From JBDHTS01 sp044221445 (GTDB taxonomy: Bacteria > Pseudomonadota > Alphaproteobacteria > Micavibrionales > Micavibrionaceae), in NCBI GenBank assembly GCA_044221445.1, contig JBGAPF010000008.1, forward strand, positions 25,617 to 89,616: a DNA stretch of 64,000 nucleotides, given 5' to 3'. The notes beneath the pieces are model-generated. The model was not told where the DNA came from. It ran no database searches and saw only the letters and a list, made by a program, of their open reading frames with translations. The translations under genes and the position numbers were made by a program. Positions 40,201 to 49,293 of the stretch are shown piece by piece (the stretch's first letter is position 1; each line of letters begins with the position of its first letter).

Positions 40201-42976
40201 CGAACCCTTCGCGATCGCCGCAGGCGGTTCGGACCTGGCGTTACCGTCCGGCGCAGTCGGGTCTTTTGCCTGGCGCGTGAAAGACCAGAACGGCACGGTG
40301 GTCGCGGAGATCCCGTTCGCTGTGGCGGGCGAAGGCGAACGCGCCGCGGGGGCGGACCGCGAGGCGATGCTGGGAGTCAAGATCGACAAGGCACTGTATG
40401 CACCGGGCGAGTCCATAGAGCTGAATATCAACGCGCCTTATGCGGGGGCCGGGCTGATCACGCTCGAAAGCGACCACGTGCTGGCGCATCGCTGGTTCAG
40501 GACCGATAAGACCGACAGCGTCCAGTCCATCGCCATCCCCAAGGATTTTTCCGGCAAAGGATATGTCAGCGTCGCGTTCGTGCGCGACATCAATTCGCGG
40601 GAAATCTATATGAGCCCGCTGAGTTACGCCACCGTTCCGTTTACGGCGAACACCGAGGCGCGCACGGTGCAGATCACCCTCGACGTGCCGGATAAGGTCA
40701 AGCCGGGCGAGGCCGTGACCGTAGGGTACAGCGCCAATATAAAGGGCAAGGCGATCATCTATGCGGTGGATGAGGGCATCCTGCAGGTAGCCCGGTACAA
40801 GACGCCCGACCCTGTCGGATTTTTCCTGCTGAACCGGGCGCTGCAGGTCCAGACGGCGCAGATGCTGGATTTATTGATGCCGGAATACGACCTGATGCGC
40901 GCGCTGTCCGCCAAGGGCGGCGACGGGAGCGAAGGCGCGTCGCTGGGGCAGTATGTCAACCCGTTCAAGCGGCGTTCGCTGGCGCCCGCCGTTTTCTGGT
41001 CGGGCATCGTCGAACTGGGCCAGGACGAGAAAACAGTGACGTTCACACCGCCCGGCCATTTCAACGGCCAGATGCGGGTGATGGCCGTGGCGGTTTCGGA
41101 CGCAGGCATCGGCAGCGCCGAAAAACCGGTGACCGTGCAGGGCGACCTCGTCGTCACGCCGAACGTGCCTGTCTTCATGGCGCCCGGCGATGAGGCGGAA
41201 GCCAGCATCACCATCGCCAACAACCTGCCTGGATCGGGCAAGGCGGAGCTGTCCGTAGACATCTCCGGCACGCCTGGCATCGCGTTTCCCCAAAAACCAT
41301 CGGATAAAATCATCGTCCCGCAGGGGCAGGAAAAGACCGTCACGTTCAAGATAAAGGCGACGGACAATCCCGGGCCGGCGAGCGTGACCGTAGAGGCGGG
41401 GACCGGTGCCACGACCGTCAAGGCGGAAGCGACGTTAAGCGTGCGGCCGGCATCGCCATCGGAAACGACGATGACGGCGGGATATGCGGAGAAAGGCAGC
41501 GCCAGCGTGAAGCTGGCCCGGACGCTGTATCCGGCCTTCGCCGAGCGCACGCTGGCGCTTTCGGCCCTGCCGACCTCCTATATATTCGGATTGCTGCGCT
41601 ATCTGGACGAATATCCCTATGGATGCACGGAGCAGACGGTAAGCAAGGCGTTCCCGCAGATCGCCCTCGCGGGCGAGCCCGCCTTCGGCGTCTCTGTGGA
41701 AACGATGAAATCCAAAGCGGCCAGCGCCATTACGGATTTACGCCTGCGGCAGACGTCCGAAGGCGGGTTCTCCCTCTGGGACGGCGGCGACCAAAGCGAC
41801 GATTTCGCCACGGTCTATACGCTCGATTTCCTGGTGCGGGCGCGCGAAGCAGGCTTGGCGGTGCCGTCGGAAACCATCGAGGAGGGGCTGCGTTATCTGC
41901 GCGAATGGATCAACCAGGACGTCAAGTCGATGGACGATGCCCGGATGAAGGCTTACGGGATTTACGTCCTGACGGGCGGCGGCATCGTCACGACGAATGA
42001 AATCTTGCACCTGCTGAAATATTTCGACGACCGTCAGCAGGCAGCCTGGAAGACGGATTTGACGGCAGTTTACATCGCCGCAGCCTATAAGATGATGCAG
42101 CAGACAGACCAGGCGGCGGGAGTCATGGACAGGTTCGAAGCCGGCATGTCCGCCGAAGACCTCAGCTATAAAGGCAGCGACTGGCTGTCGCCCTGGTACA
42201 ATCCGTTCATCAAATATGCGCGGTATATCACCGTAACGGCCCGGCATTTTCCCGACCGCATGAAAGCGATGGACAAGCAGGCCGTATTCCGCCTGGCCGC
42301 CTTTATCCGCGACCAGCAGTACAGCACATTGTCCGCGGCCTATGCCATCCAGGCGCTGGAAGATTATGCGCGGACGGAAAACGCAGACATGGCCGGTCGC
42401 CAGTTTAAAGCCGAGGCGGACGGACAGGCGTTGCCGCTTCAGGGAGCCGGTCCCGTACAGGCTGACATACCGGTGGCGGCTTCCGCAGTGCGGATCGATG
42501 ACAGCGGCAAGCCGGTTTTCTATACGGTCAGCGAAACTGGATATGACAGGAACATCCCGTCGGAACCGGTGGCGCAGGGCATGGAGATCGACCGCGCGTA
42601 TCTGGACAAGGACGGCAAACCTTTGGTCGGCCCGGTGGCGCTCGGCGATACCGTCGAGGCGGTCGTCACGGTGCGGTCGCATGACAGCCGGGCCATCGAC
42701 AATGTGGCGATGGTAGATCTTTTACCTGGCGGCTTCGAACTGGAGCAGGAAGACGGCCAATCCGAAAACACGACCGCCGACTTCGTCGACAGGCGCGAAG
42801 ACAGGATCATCATTTTCGACACCGTCACGCCGGATGAGCGGACCTACCGTTACAGGATGCGGGCGACGGCCAAGGGCCAGTTTACCGTGCCGCCGCCTTT
42901 CGCCCAGGCAATGTACGAACTAACCAGCAAGGCAAGGGGACGCGCCGGTGGCATTGCCGTTGTCGATCCGAAGTAA
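37292..42976 (+). CDS. Bacterial alpha-2-macroglobulin
   Basis: 1,894 residues. N-terminal signal peptide (LLMAMLALFLFIAPVSG then QE), without the lipobox of E. coli YfhM. Consecutive macroglobulin beta domains include FLFSDRGIYRPGETAHIGL at ~670 and FKIKATDNPGPASV. The thioester motif PYGCTEQTVSKAFP has Cys at residue 1445, forming the reactive bond that traps attacking proteases; CTEQ replaces the commoner CLEQ. An alpha/alpha-toroid segment follows (MKAYGIYVLTGGG, YAIQALEDYA) and ends in a beta domain. Together with PBP1C it forms the known periplasmic defence/repair pair. Start at the ATG at 37292 with AAGGA 9 nt upstream; a GTG precedes it directly. Overlaps pbpC by 29 bases. Confidence 0.94.
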   Translation: MLLIIGGTIGARGLLMAMLALFLFIAPVSGQERGPLTAHLKDPVFLKNPEAAPASVAGRDALTLNFSYDYDRCRAEYGDQRAYSGCERRLDLDGRKAEKGIGITPAIAGSWRWNGDYSLSFTPSEYWRAGEDYSIGLDLDALGVPEAVVVGADRRKIDSAVSAQPLSVAFKDMKYMQDPDDPARKIVTARLEMNYPVAPAALASKLKVSMEEEAGGTMKTVRGRPGYEIRHAADGISAIFTATLKTLPDRERYLVVAVDPGLTPLHGGEPSPAGYSERARIPDLKTYLTIDNSAALIARAEDGAPKQVLSLVTNTKAKPKDVLANVRMYLLPAQHPVTKRSGKKQDELYKWEADSEVTPEILKLSTPVALQPMEAPEKDTTAFEFTFDAPPGRYLFLSVGKGMQAFGGYVLGRDYGAILQAPAWPTDIEIMQKGSILTLSGARKISLHARGTDRLTLDIAHIRTAALQHFISQTEGDIRKPSFQNWNFGREDIAEIDSKTVPMNYQSAGASQYAAFDFSPYLKDGKKGLFLVGVQGFRDGKPLNDPEQRFVLVTDMGLLVKVNGNGGRDVYLMSFTGGQPVAGAAVAVLGRNGLPVFGGKTDGEGHIALPDFGSLSGDKQPVAVTAQKDGDFTFIPYARDDRFLNMSQFDIGGAVTAAKGMNAFLFSDRGIYRPGETAHIGLIVRNADWTALPPGLPLQMIVKDARGRVVRDEILKIPAEGLDQTELATGEDWATGTYRASLHIPEDGQPGNMLGSTSFRVEDFQPDRLKIKTAFSKDSAGWVQPAGLEATVTLLNLYGTPATGRRITGAVTLSPAALSFAPYKEYQFYDSRAAKPRTIEYDLPDAVTDDAGQAVLKLNLEAQEAASYSLNLQSKGFEAGSGRGVSAYSSVMVSPMDYAIGFKSAARLDYLRKGQAYAVSLIAVDPALSPRAVQGLTRILIRKTFVATLVKHEDGSYAYESVPREETVASEPFAIAAGGSDLALPSGAVGSFAWRVKDQNGTVVAEIPFAVAGEGERAAGADREAMLGVKIDKALYAPGESIELNINAPYAGAGLITLESDHVLAHRWFRTDKTDSVQSIAIPKDFSGKGYVSVAFVRDINSREIYMSPLSYATVPFTANTEARTVQITLDVPDKVKPGEAVTVGYSANIKGKAIIYAVDEGILQVARYKTPDPVGFFLLNRALQVQTAQMLDLLMPEYDLMRALSAKGGDGSEGASLGQYVNPFKRRSLAPAVFWSGIVELGQDEKTVTFTPPGHFNGQMRVMAVAVSDAGIGSAEKPVTVQGDLVVTPNVPVFMAPGDEAEASITIANNLPGSGKAELSVDISGTPGIAFPQKPSDKIIVPQGQEKTVTFKIKATDNPGPASVTVEAGTGATTVKAEATLSVRPASPSETTMTAGYAEKGSASVKLARTLYPAFAERTLALSALPTSYIFGLLRYLDEYPYGCTEQTVSKAFPQIALAGEPAFGVSVETMKSKAASAITDLRLRQTSEGGFSLWDGGDQSDDFATVYTLDFLVRAREAGLAVPSETIEEGLRYLREWINQDVKSMDDARMKAYGIYVLTGGGIVTTNEILHLLKYFDDRQQAAWKTDLTAVYIAAAYKMMQQTDQAAGVMDRFEAGMSAEDLSYKGSDWLSPWYNPFIKYARYITVTARHFPDRMKAMDKQAVFRLAAFIRDQQYSTLSAAYAIQALEDYARTENADMAGRQFKAEADGQALPLQGAGPVQADIPVAASAVRIDDSGKPVFYTVSETGYDRNIPSEPVAQGMEIDRAYLDKDGKPLVGPVALGDTVEAVVTVRSHDSRAIDNVAMVDLLPGGFELEQEDGQSENTTADFVDRREDRIIIFDTVTPDERTYRYRMRATAKGQFTVPPPFAQAMYELTSKARGRAGGIAVVDPK

Positions 42977-45089
42977 AGGCTGGCCCGCACTCGCGCTAGC
43001 CTCTGCGGCGCTGCTGCTTCTTATGATGTCATCCGCCTTTGCTTATCTCATGCAGCGGCCGCCTCTGCTCGCCGGCGTCCCGTTTTCCACGGCCTATTAC
43101 GACCGCCACGGCACGCTGCTGCGCCTGACGCTGGCGGACGACGACAAATACAGGCTGTTTACGCCGCTCGATAAAATGAACCCGGCGCTGGTGGATGCAA
43201 CGCTGCGGCAGGAAGACCGGCGGTTTTACAGCCATGCGGGCGTGGATCCTTCCGCGCTGCTGCGCGCCGTTTATGAAACCTATATAAGCCGGTCGCGGCC
43301 CATGGGGGGATCGACCATCACCATGCAGGTCGTGCGCTTGCGCGACGGCCTGGGGACGCGATCGGTCGGCGGAAAGCTGCGGCAGATCGCCGAAGCGATA
43401 CGTCTGGAACGCCATTACAGCAAGAAACAGATTCTGGAAGCCTATCTCAACCTCGCGCCTTATGGCGGCAACATCCATGGCGCCGGGGCGGCGTCGCTGA
43501 TTTATTTCGGTCAGTCCGCCGACCGGCTGGCCATGCCGCAAAGCGTGGCGCTTGCGGTCATTCCGCAGAATCCGGTGAAGCGTTTCCCGCGCGGGGCGGA
43601 CGGGCAGGCGTGGCGGGAAGCGCGGCTGCGGCTGTTCGGGCAGTTGCCCGCGTCCTATTCGGCTTATAAATCGCAGATGCAATTGCCGCTGACGGCCTCG
43701 GCGCCGGCAGACCTGCCGTTTGCGGCGCCGCACTTCATCGACGGGCTGCAGAGCCGGACGCAAGGACGTATCGAGACCACCCTGGATTTGCCCTTGCAAC
43801 GCATGCTGGAACGTCATGTCGGCGCCTGGGTCGGCCGGATGCAAAGCCAGGGCCTCGACAATGCCGCCGTTATGCTGGTGCACTATCCCAGCATGGAGGT
43901 GCGCGCCCTGGTGGGATCGAGCGATTTTAACGATCCGGGGATAGACGGCCAGGTCGACGGGACAACGGCGCTGCGGTCGCCTGGATCGACGTTGAAACCC
44001 TTCATTTACGCCCTGGCGCTGGATCAGGGCCTGATCCACCCCGAAACGCTCCTGGCCGACGATCCTGCGTTTTTCGCGGAATACAGACCGGGAAATTTCG
44101 ACAAAAGGTTCATGGGAGCCATCCCCGCGCGCGAGGCTCTGACGCTCAGCCGCAACGTCCCGGCGATTGCGCTGGCGTCGAGGCTGCACGATCCCGATCT
44201 TTATGCCTTCATGCAGATGGCAGGCGCAGGATTTCCGGAGGACCGGTCGCATTACGGCCTGTCGCTGGCGGTCGGCGGCGCGGAGACGTCGATGCGGATG
44301 CTGACCACGCTCTACGCGATGCTGGCCAACAGGGGCGCTCTGCGCGAACTGCATTATACCGCGGGCCAGAGGATCGCGCCGGAAAGACAGGTGCTCAGCC
44401 CGGAGGCGGCGCTGCTGACCCTGAAGATGCTCGAACGCAAAGACCCGGCGACGCTGCCGTTCATGCCGCAGAACGGGTTGCCGGTTTACTGGAAGACAGG
44501 CACGTCGAGCGGGTTTCGCGACGCCTGGACGGTCGGGGTGTTCGGCCCTTATGTGCTGGCAGTATGGACAGGGCATTTCGACGGCAGGGCAAGCCCGGCC
44601 CTGATCGGCGTCGAGGCCGCGGCGCCGTTGTTTTTCGAACTGGCTGCCGCGATCGCCGACCGGGAAAAGATCAAGGACAGGGTAGGCCCTGCCATGGACC
44701 GCCTGAATTTGGTGAAAGTGGAGATGTGCGCCAGGACGGGCCTTCCCGGGCAATGCGATTCAGAACGGGAAGGGTGGTTCATTCCCGGCAAGTCGCCGAT
44801 CGCGCTGGCCAGGCAGGGCCGGGACAATCCGGAAATCCTGTCGCCGCGCAGCGGCGTCGTCTATGTAGACAGCCGCCAGAGCAGTGAACGGCTGCGCATT
44901 CCCCTGGAAGCGAAAACGGTACGGGCGCGGGATACGCTGTACTGGTTCGCGGACAACATCTTCATCGGCATGTCGGAAGGCGGCCTGCCCCTGTTCTGGG
45001 CGCCCGATCCCGGCGACCACGTCATCCGGTCTGTCACTGCGCAGGGACAAGCCGCCACGCAGCGCATCAGAGTCGTTGCCTCCGAATGA
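42948..45089 (+). CDS. pbpC: Penicillin-binding protein 1C
   Basis: 713 residues. Membrane anchor at ~13-34; GT51 glycosyltransferase with the catalytic Glu89 in RQEDRRFYSHAGVD and GGSTITMQ at 120-127; transpeptidase with S347-T-L-K350, SRN at about 394 and KTGTS near 508; and a C-terminal BiPBP_C beta domain ending FWAPDPGDHVIRSVTAQG. Polymerises glycan strands and binds penicillin on the periplasmic face. Start is GTG at 42948 with AAGGGGA upstream, inside the 3' end of the macroglobulin gene, so the pair is coupled as in many proteobacteria. Confidence 0.95.
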   Translation: MALPLSIRSKGWPALALASAALLLLMMSSAFAYLMQRPPLLAGVPFSTAYYDRHGTLLRLTLADDDKYRLFTPLDKMNPALVDATLRQEDRRFYSHAGVDPSALLRAVYETYISRSRPMGGSTITMQVVRLRDGLGTRSVGGKLRQIAEAIRLERHYSKKQILEAYLNLAPYGGNIHGAGAASLIYFGQSADRLAMPQSVALAVIPQNPVKRFPRGADGQAWREARLRLFGQLPASYSAYKSQMQLPLTASAPADLPFAAPHFIDGLQSRTQGRIETTLDLPLQRMLERHVGAWVGRMQSQGLDNAAVMLVHYPSMEVRALVGSSDFNDPGIDGQVDGTTALRSPGSTLKPFIYALALDQGLIHPETLLADDPAFFAEYRPGNFDKRFMGAIPAREALTLSRNVPAIALASRLHDPDLYAFMQMAGAGFPEDRSHYGLSLAVGGAETSMRMLTTLYAMLANRGALRELHYTAGQRIAPERQVLSPEAALLTLKMLERKDPATLPFMPQNGLPVYWKTGTSSGFRDAWTVGVFGPYVLAVWTGHFDGRASPALIGVEAAAPLFFELAAAIADREKIKDRVGPAMDRLNLVKVEMCARTGLPGQCDSEREGWFIPGKSPIALARQGRDNPEILSPRSGVVYVDSRQSSERLRIPLEAKTVRARDTLYWFADNIFIGMSEGGLPLFWAPDPGDHVIRSVTAQGQAATQRIRVVASE

Positions 45090-45109
45090 TAACGCTATAG
45101 TATAGCGGC

Positions 45110-46192
45110 ATGGATCATGACGTTATCGAAGGAACCGGGATCCGGTTCCATACCCATACTTCCGAAATATGGGATTCAATGTACCGCGACTGCCTTGCAG
45201 CCAGCCTGTCGATCGATTTCGAGCAATATATCCTGCGTGACGACGAGGCGGGGCACCGCTTTCTGAAACTGTTCGCGGAGAAAGCGGAGCAGGGGGTCAA
45301 GATACGCCTGCTGCTCGATACCGTCGGCAGCCGCGGCCTGCAATCGTCGCCGCTGGTGGAGACGATCCGCAGGAACGGCGGAGAGGTGCGTTTTTTCAAT
45401 TCGATCACATGGCTGAAAGTCCTCATGCCTTTCGAATGGTTTCCCCGCGATCACAGCAAAACGATGCTGATCGATTCCAGCATCGTCTATATCGGCAGCG
45501 CCTGCATGGCCGAGCATATGCGGAGCTGGCGGGACACCCAGGCGCGGCTGACCGGCCCGCTGGTGCGCGATATCCAGTCCGACTTCGAGATCGTCTGGCG
45601 CCTGGGGCGGCATTTCAAAAATCCGCCTTATCGCATGGACCCCGGGAAGAAGCTGCGTTATGCGTCGACCCAGCCGCGCCTGCGCACCAGCCCCATCTAC
45701 CGGGAATTGCTGCATGAGGTGAAACGGTCGCGGTCGAGCGTCGTTCTGGTCACGCCCTATTTCCTTCCGCCATGGCATCTGCGGCGGGCCTTGCGCGGCG
45801 CCGTGAAGCGGGGGGTCGAGGTCAGGATCATGCTGGGGGAAAAGACGGACATCCCTGTCGCCGATTACGTCAGCCATTCCTATTTCGACGGGTTGCTGCG
45901 CGACGGGTTTCATGTGTTTCTGTACGGAAAAACGATCCTTCATGCCAAATACGCCATCATCGACGGGCAGTGGGCGACGATCGGCAGCACCAACATGGAC
46001 TATCTGAGCCTTGTCCGGAACCGAGAGGCCAACCTTATCCTGCGCGACCCGACGGTCATCGCGCGGCTGCAGGGGCATTTCGACGCCGACATGCGGGAAT
46101 GTCGCACGGTGGACAAACGCTACTGGCAGGACGCCTCGTTTTTTTACAAAACGGCGGGATATATGGGCCGGATTCTGAGAAAGTTTCTATGA
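45110..46192 (+). CDS. clsB: Cardiolipin synthase B-type phospholipase D protein
   Basis: 360 residues with two HKD motifs: H115-S-K117-x4-D122 and H278-A-K280-x4-D285, each followed by IGS as in the family (VYIGSACM, ATIGSTNMD). Condenses phosphatidylglycerol with another phospholipid to make cardiolipin. There is no long hydrophobic N-terminus, which matches ClsB rather than ClsA. Starts 20 bases after pbpC and overlaps the next gene by four bases. The same pairing with a YbhP-like protein is seen in E. coli (clsB-ybhP). Confidence 0.9.
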   Translation: MDHDVIEGTGIRFHTHTSEIWDSMYRDCLAASLSIDFEQYILRDDEAGHRFLKLFAEKAEQGVKIRLLLDTVGSRGLQSSPLVETIRRNGGEVRFFNSITWLKVLMPFEWFPRDHSKTMLIDSSIVYIGSACMAEHMRSWRDTQARLTGPLVRDIQSDFEIVWRLGRHFKNPPYRMDPGKKLRYASTQPRLRTSPIYRELLHEVKRSRSSVVLVTPYFLPPWHLRRALRGAVKRGVEVRIMLGEKTDIPVADYVSHSYFDGLLRDGFHVFLYGKTILHAKYAIIDGQWATIGSTNMDYLSLVRNREANLILRDPTVIARLQGHFDADMRECRTVDKRYWQDASFFYKTAGYMGRILRKFL

Positions 46193-46935
46193 CCCGCGTT
46201 CTGTTCAGCAATATGGGATACGCGCGCGGCATCAATGGAAGCCTGCGGCATCATGTCTTGAAAGCCGGGCGTCATATTTATGCAAGCCCGGCGGCCCAGA
46301 TGCCCGTACTTGCGCAACTGAAGGCGATCATCGCCGAAGAACGGCCGGATGTGTGCGGCCTGGTCGAAATCGACAGCGGGTCTTTTCATTCCGGACGTTT
46401 CAACCAGCTCAAGGCGCTGCTGGGGGACGGGTATGATTTTTTCGACATCGCCGGAAAATACAATCCGGACGGCGCGCTGGGAAAGATGCCGTTTCATAAA
46501 GGCAAAAGCAATGCCTTCATAGCGCGTGAAGACCTGCCCTTCGAGCGGCATTATTTCAGGAACGGCGCCAAGCGGCTGGTCTATAGCGTTGCATTGCCGG
46601 ACGGCATCCGTTTGTTCTTCGCTCATTTTTCGCTGAAGCGCGCCATACGGGCACTGCAGATGGAAGAAATGCGGGCGCTGGTCGAAAGCGTCCCCGGGGA
46701 AGCCATCGTGCTTGCGGACTTCAATATCATGCACGGGTTTTCCGAACTCCGGCCCATGCTTCTGGGCGGCATGAAGGTGATGAACGGAGAAAACGATCAT
46801 ACGTTCATGTTTCATCGGCGCAGGCTGGCGCTGGATCTGTGTCTATGCACGCCGGGCCTCGCCGAGCGCATTACGGTGCGGATCGTGCCGCAGCCATTTT
46901 CAGACCATGAAGCGCTGGTCGTGGATATCGGCTAG
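46189..46935 (+). CDS. Endonuclease/exonuclease/phosphatase-family protein (YbhP-like)
   Basis: 248 residues starting MTRVLFSNMGYARG. The fold's metal and catalytic residues are visible: Glu60 in CGLVEIDSG, LADFNIMHGF (Asp and Asn), and the terminal SDHEALVVDIG (Asp-His). The ATG overlaps the clsB stop (ATGA), so it is coupled to clsB. Likely a phosphodiesterase acting on lipid head groups or nucleic acid; E. coli ybhP occupies the same place. Its stop overlaps the stop of the convergent kinase gene in a CTAG. Confidence 0.88.
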   Translation: MTRVLFSNMGYARGINGSLRHHVLKAGRHIYASPAAQMPVLAQLKAIIAEERPDVCGLVEIDSGSFHSGRFNQLKALLGDGYDFFDIAGKYNPDGALGKMPFHKGKSNAFIAREDLPFERHYFRNGAKRLVYSVALPDGIRLFFAHFSLKRAIRALQMEEMRALVESVPGEAIVLADFNIMHGFSELRPMLLGGMKVMNGENDHTFMFHRRRLALDLCLCTPGLAERITVRIVPQPFSDHEALVVDIG

Positions 46936-49292
46936 CCGCCCGTCAGCTTCAGCCTTAGATCCTCAGGGTCGAATGGCTTGGCGATGTAATCGTCCATGCC
47001 CGCGGCCAGGCATTTTTCACGATCTCCGACCAGCGCGTGCGCGGTCATGCCAATGATCCGGACCGGCGGAAGGCGGTTGAGTTTTTCATGGATCCGGATC
47101 GCCTGGGTCGCCTGGAGTCCATCCATGCCATGCATCTGAACATCCATCAGAATGGCGTGGTAATGCCTGTTTTTCTTGAACTTATCCAGCGCCTGCTGCC
47201 CGGTTTCGGCGATATCGCAGGCGAAACCGAACTGTTCCAGATAGGTGGATGCGACAAGGATGTTGGGCTGGTGGTCCTCGACCAAAAGTACATGAGCCGC
47301 CAAAGGCACGGGCGCGGTTGCTAACACAGAGTTGTTTTCCGTCTCTATTTTATCCTGCGGCGTTAAAGGAATCCTAATCGTAAAAGTTGTGCCCTGTTCT
47401 TCGACGCTTTCGACCGTGATATCGCCGTCCATCATTTCGACAAAAGCCTTGACTATGGCAAGGCCGAGTCCTGTGCCGCCATATTTGCGGTTGATCGAGG
47501 AATCCGCCTGGGTGAACTTGTCGAAAATCATGCCAAGCTTGTCCGGGGCAATGCCGATGCCTGTATCGGCGACGCTGATGCTCACGTCTTCATGGGCGCC
47601 GTCCGACGAAAGCGCGCGTGTGACCTTTACCCGGACAGCCCCCCGTTCCGTAAATTTGATGGCGTTGCCGCACAGGTTGATGAGGATCTGACGGATCCGG
47701 GTGGGATCTCCCAGCCATACACGCCCCTCGATTGCCGACAAATCGGTTTCTAATGCCAGCCCTTTCTCTTCCGCCTTCATAAGCATGAGCGAGACGATAT
47801 CCTCGATCAGGGCTTTCAAATCCATCGGGATCAGTTCGAGATCGTAGGCGTGCGTCTCTATTTTGGAAAAATCGAGCAGGTCATTGATAAGGGAGAGAAG
47901 GGATTCTGCGCTAAGCTGCAAAGTGCGGATGAATTCAGTCTGCTGTTCCGTCAGGGGCGCCGAGCGGGACAAGATGCCGGACAGGCCCAGAACGACGTTC
48001 ATCGGAGTACGGATTTCATGGCTCATATTGGCCAGAAATTCGCTTTTGGCAATATTCGCCGCTTCGGCCTTGTCCCGTTGTTCTTCCAGTTGCCGGGAGT
48101 TTTCCTGGAAGACCTGCAGCACGCTGGCCAGCTTGCCGATTTCGTCATGGTAATAGGTAATGTGGGGAACTTCATAGCGTTCGCCCTGGGTTGCCTTATA
48201 AAGCGCATTGACCATCGAATTGACCGGGCGGATCACACGGACGATGATCACGCGCCAGCAATAAAAGCTCAGCAGCAGGACGCTTGCAAACCACAGGATG
48301 TTGAAAACAATCGCCCGCTCGGCATCGTCGTTTATCCTGGCGACCGCTGCCCGGTTCACGTTCAGCACGGCATCGTTCAGGGCATGCAGGGAATCGACGG
48401 CCTGGGACGCCAGTTCCAGCCACATCGAGGCATTGATGGGATAGGCAGGCACGACCTTGTCCCGCGCGGACTGGTTGAAGATATCCTTGATCTGTTCAAA
48501 AGTAATAAAATAGTGCGTTTCAGCTTCGTTCATCACAGGAACGACGTCGCCCGCCCAGACGCTGTTCAGCACGGCGCCATGCGCGAGCTCCCAGCCGTAT
48601 TCGATTCGTCCCTGCCAGACCAGAAGGTCATGTTTTTCCTTGGCGGTCAGAAACCGGTTCTCCGCGATGACCTCACCCAGGATCGCGTATTCGCGGCCCG
48701 CATGTTCGGTGATGTTCCAGATGACATGCGAAAAACGCATCTGCCGGGCGATCGCCGGGTTCATAAGCATGTAAGGGCGGGAATACAGTTCTATCAGGGC
48801 ATGAATGTCGACAATAAGCGTCGTCGTGCCGTTAAAAAGATCGGCGGACAGGGTCGCGTCCCGCGTTTCTTCCGGCGAGTCCATGGCGCTATCGATACGG
48901 CGGCGCAATATCTCCAGGCTGGCATAACTGCTGCTGACCTGGGCGAGCGCACGGGAAAGGCCGGAAGGCCTCTCCTGCTGGATAAGGGCAAGAGCGCTGT
49001 CGATCGACCGGTCCGCATTCCTGCGGCTGGCAATCAGTTCTTTCAGCAGAGGAGGCGCCGTGTCAGGGGTCGCATGGATCAGCGCGATCGACGCGCCGCG
49101 CTCGACCGAAAGGAATTTTTCGGCATCGAACAATAAATTGGCCGTTTCCGAGGTCCTTTTCAGGATCTGGGCCTGTCGGTGATTGATCCATGCATGGTAG
49201 ACGCTCAAAGACACCTGTAAAGCGATCAGAAGATTGAGGATGCTGATGATCGCAAGGAGGGTCGTGCGGATGGACAGGTTGGTTTTCGTCAT
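46932..49292 (-). CDS. Hybrid sensor histidine kinase/response regulator
   Basis: 786 residues. Membrane helix ~10-32; a helical periplasmic sensor of ~290 residues containing FLSVERGASIALIHA, which slightly resembles nitrate/nitrite-sensor (NIT-like) domains; second helix ~320-345; HAMP; HisKA with FLANMSHEIRTPMN (His near 424); HATPase with DTGIGIAPDKL and GTGLGLAIVKA; and a receiver domain with LLVEDHQPN, phospho-acceptor Asp near 715 in LMDVQMHGMDG, and IAKPFDPEDL. ATG at 49292 follows the YfiR gene after one base, with GGGGCGG upstream. Last gene of the TonB receptor-YfiR-kinase operon; its phosphate probably passes to a phosphotransfer protein elsewhere. Confidence 0.93.
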   Translation of the reverse strand: MTKTNLSIRTTLLAIISILNLLIALQVSLSVYHAWINHRQAQILKRTSETANLLFDAEKFLSVERGASIALIHATPDTAPPLLKELIASRRNADRSIDSALALIQQERPSGLSRALAQVSSSYASLEILRRRIDSAMDSPEETRDATLSADLFNGTTTLIVDIHALIELYSRPYMLMNPAIARQMRFSHVIWNITEHAGREYAILGEVIAENRFLTAKEKHDLLVWQGRIEYGWELAHGAVLNSVWAGDVVPVMNEAETHYFITFEQIKDIFNQSARDKVVPAYPINASMWLELASQAVDSLHALNDAVLNVNRAAVARINDDAERAIVFNILWFASVLLLSFYCWRVIIVRVIRPVNSMVNALYKATQGERYEVPHITYYHDEIGKLASVLQVFQENSRQLEEQRDKAEAANIAKSEFLANMSHEIRTPMNVVLGLSGILSRSAPLTEQQTEFIRTLQLSAESLLSLINDLLDFSKIETHAYDLELIPMDLKALIEDIVSLMLMKAEEKGLALETDLSAIEGRVWLGDPTRIRQILINLCGNAIKFTERGAVRVKVTRALSSDGAHEDVSISVADTGIGIAPDKLGMIFDKFTQADSSINRKYGGTGLGLAIVKAFVEMMDGDITVESVEEQGTTFTIRIPLTPQDKIETENNSVLATAPVPLAAHVLLVEDHQPNILVASTYLEQFGFACDIAETGQQALDKFKKNRHYHAILMDVQMHGMDGLQATQAIRIHEKLNRLPPVRIIGMTAHALVGDREKCLAAGMDDYIAKPFDPEDLRLKLTGG

Positions 49293-49293
49293 C

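Noticed and set aside
43029..44753. 574-codon minus-strand frame opposite pbpC
   Set aside because: Arg/Gln/His-rich mirror of a gene with all PBP1C motifs.
45772..46188. Longer start for the YbhP-like gene
   Set aside because: The frame is open upstream but overlaps clsB and encodes an Arg-rich shadow; the ATG in the ATGA overlap at 46189 begins the conserved fold.
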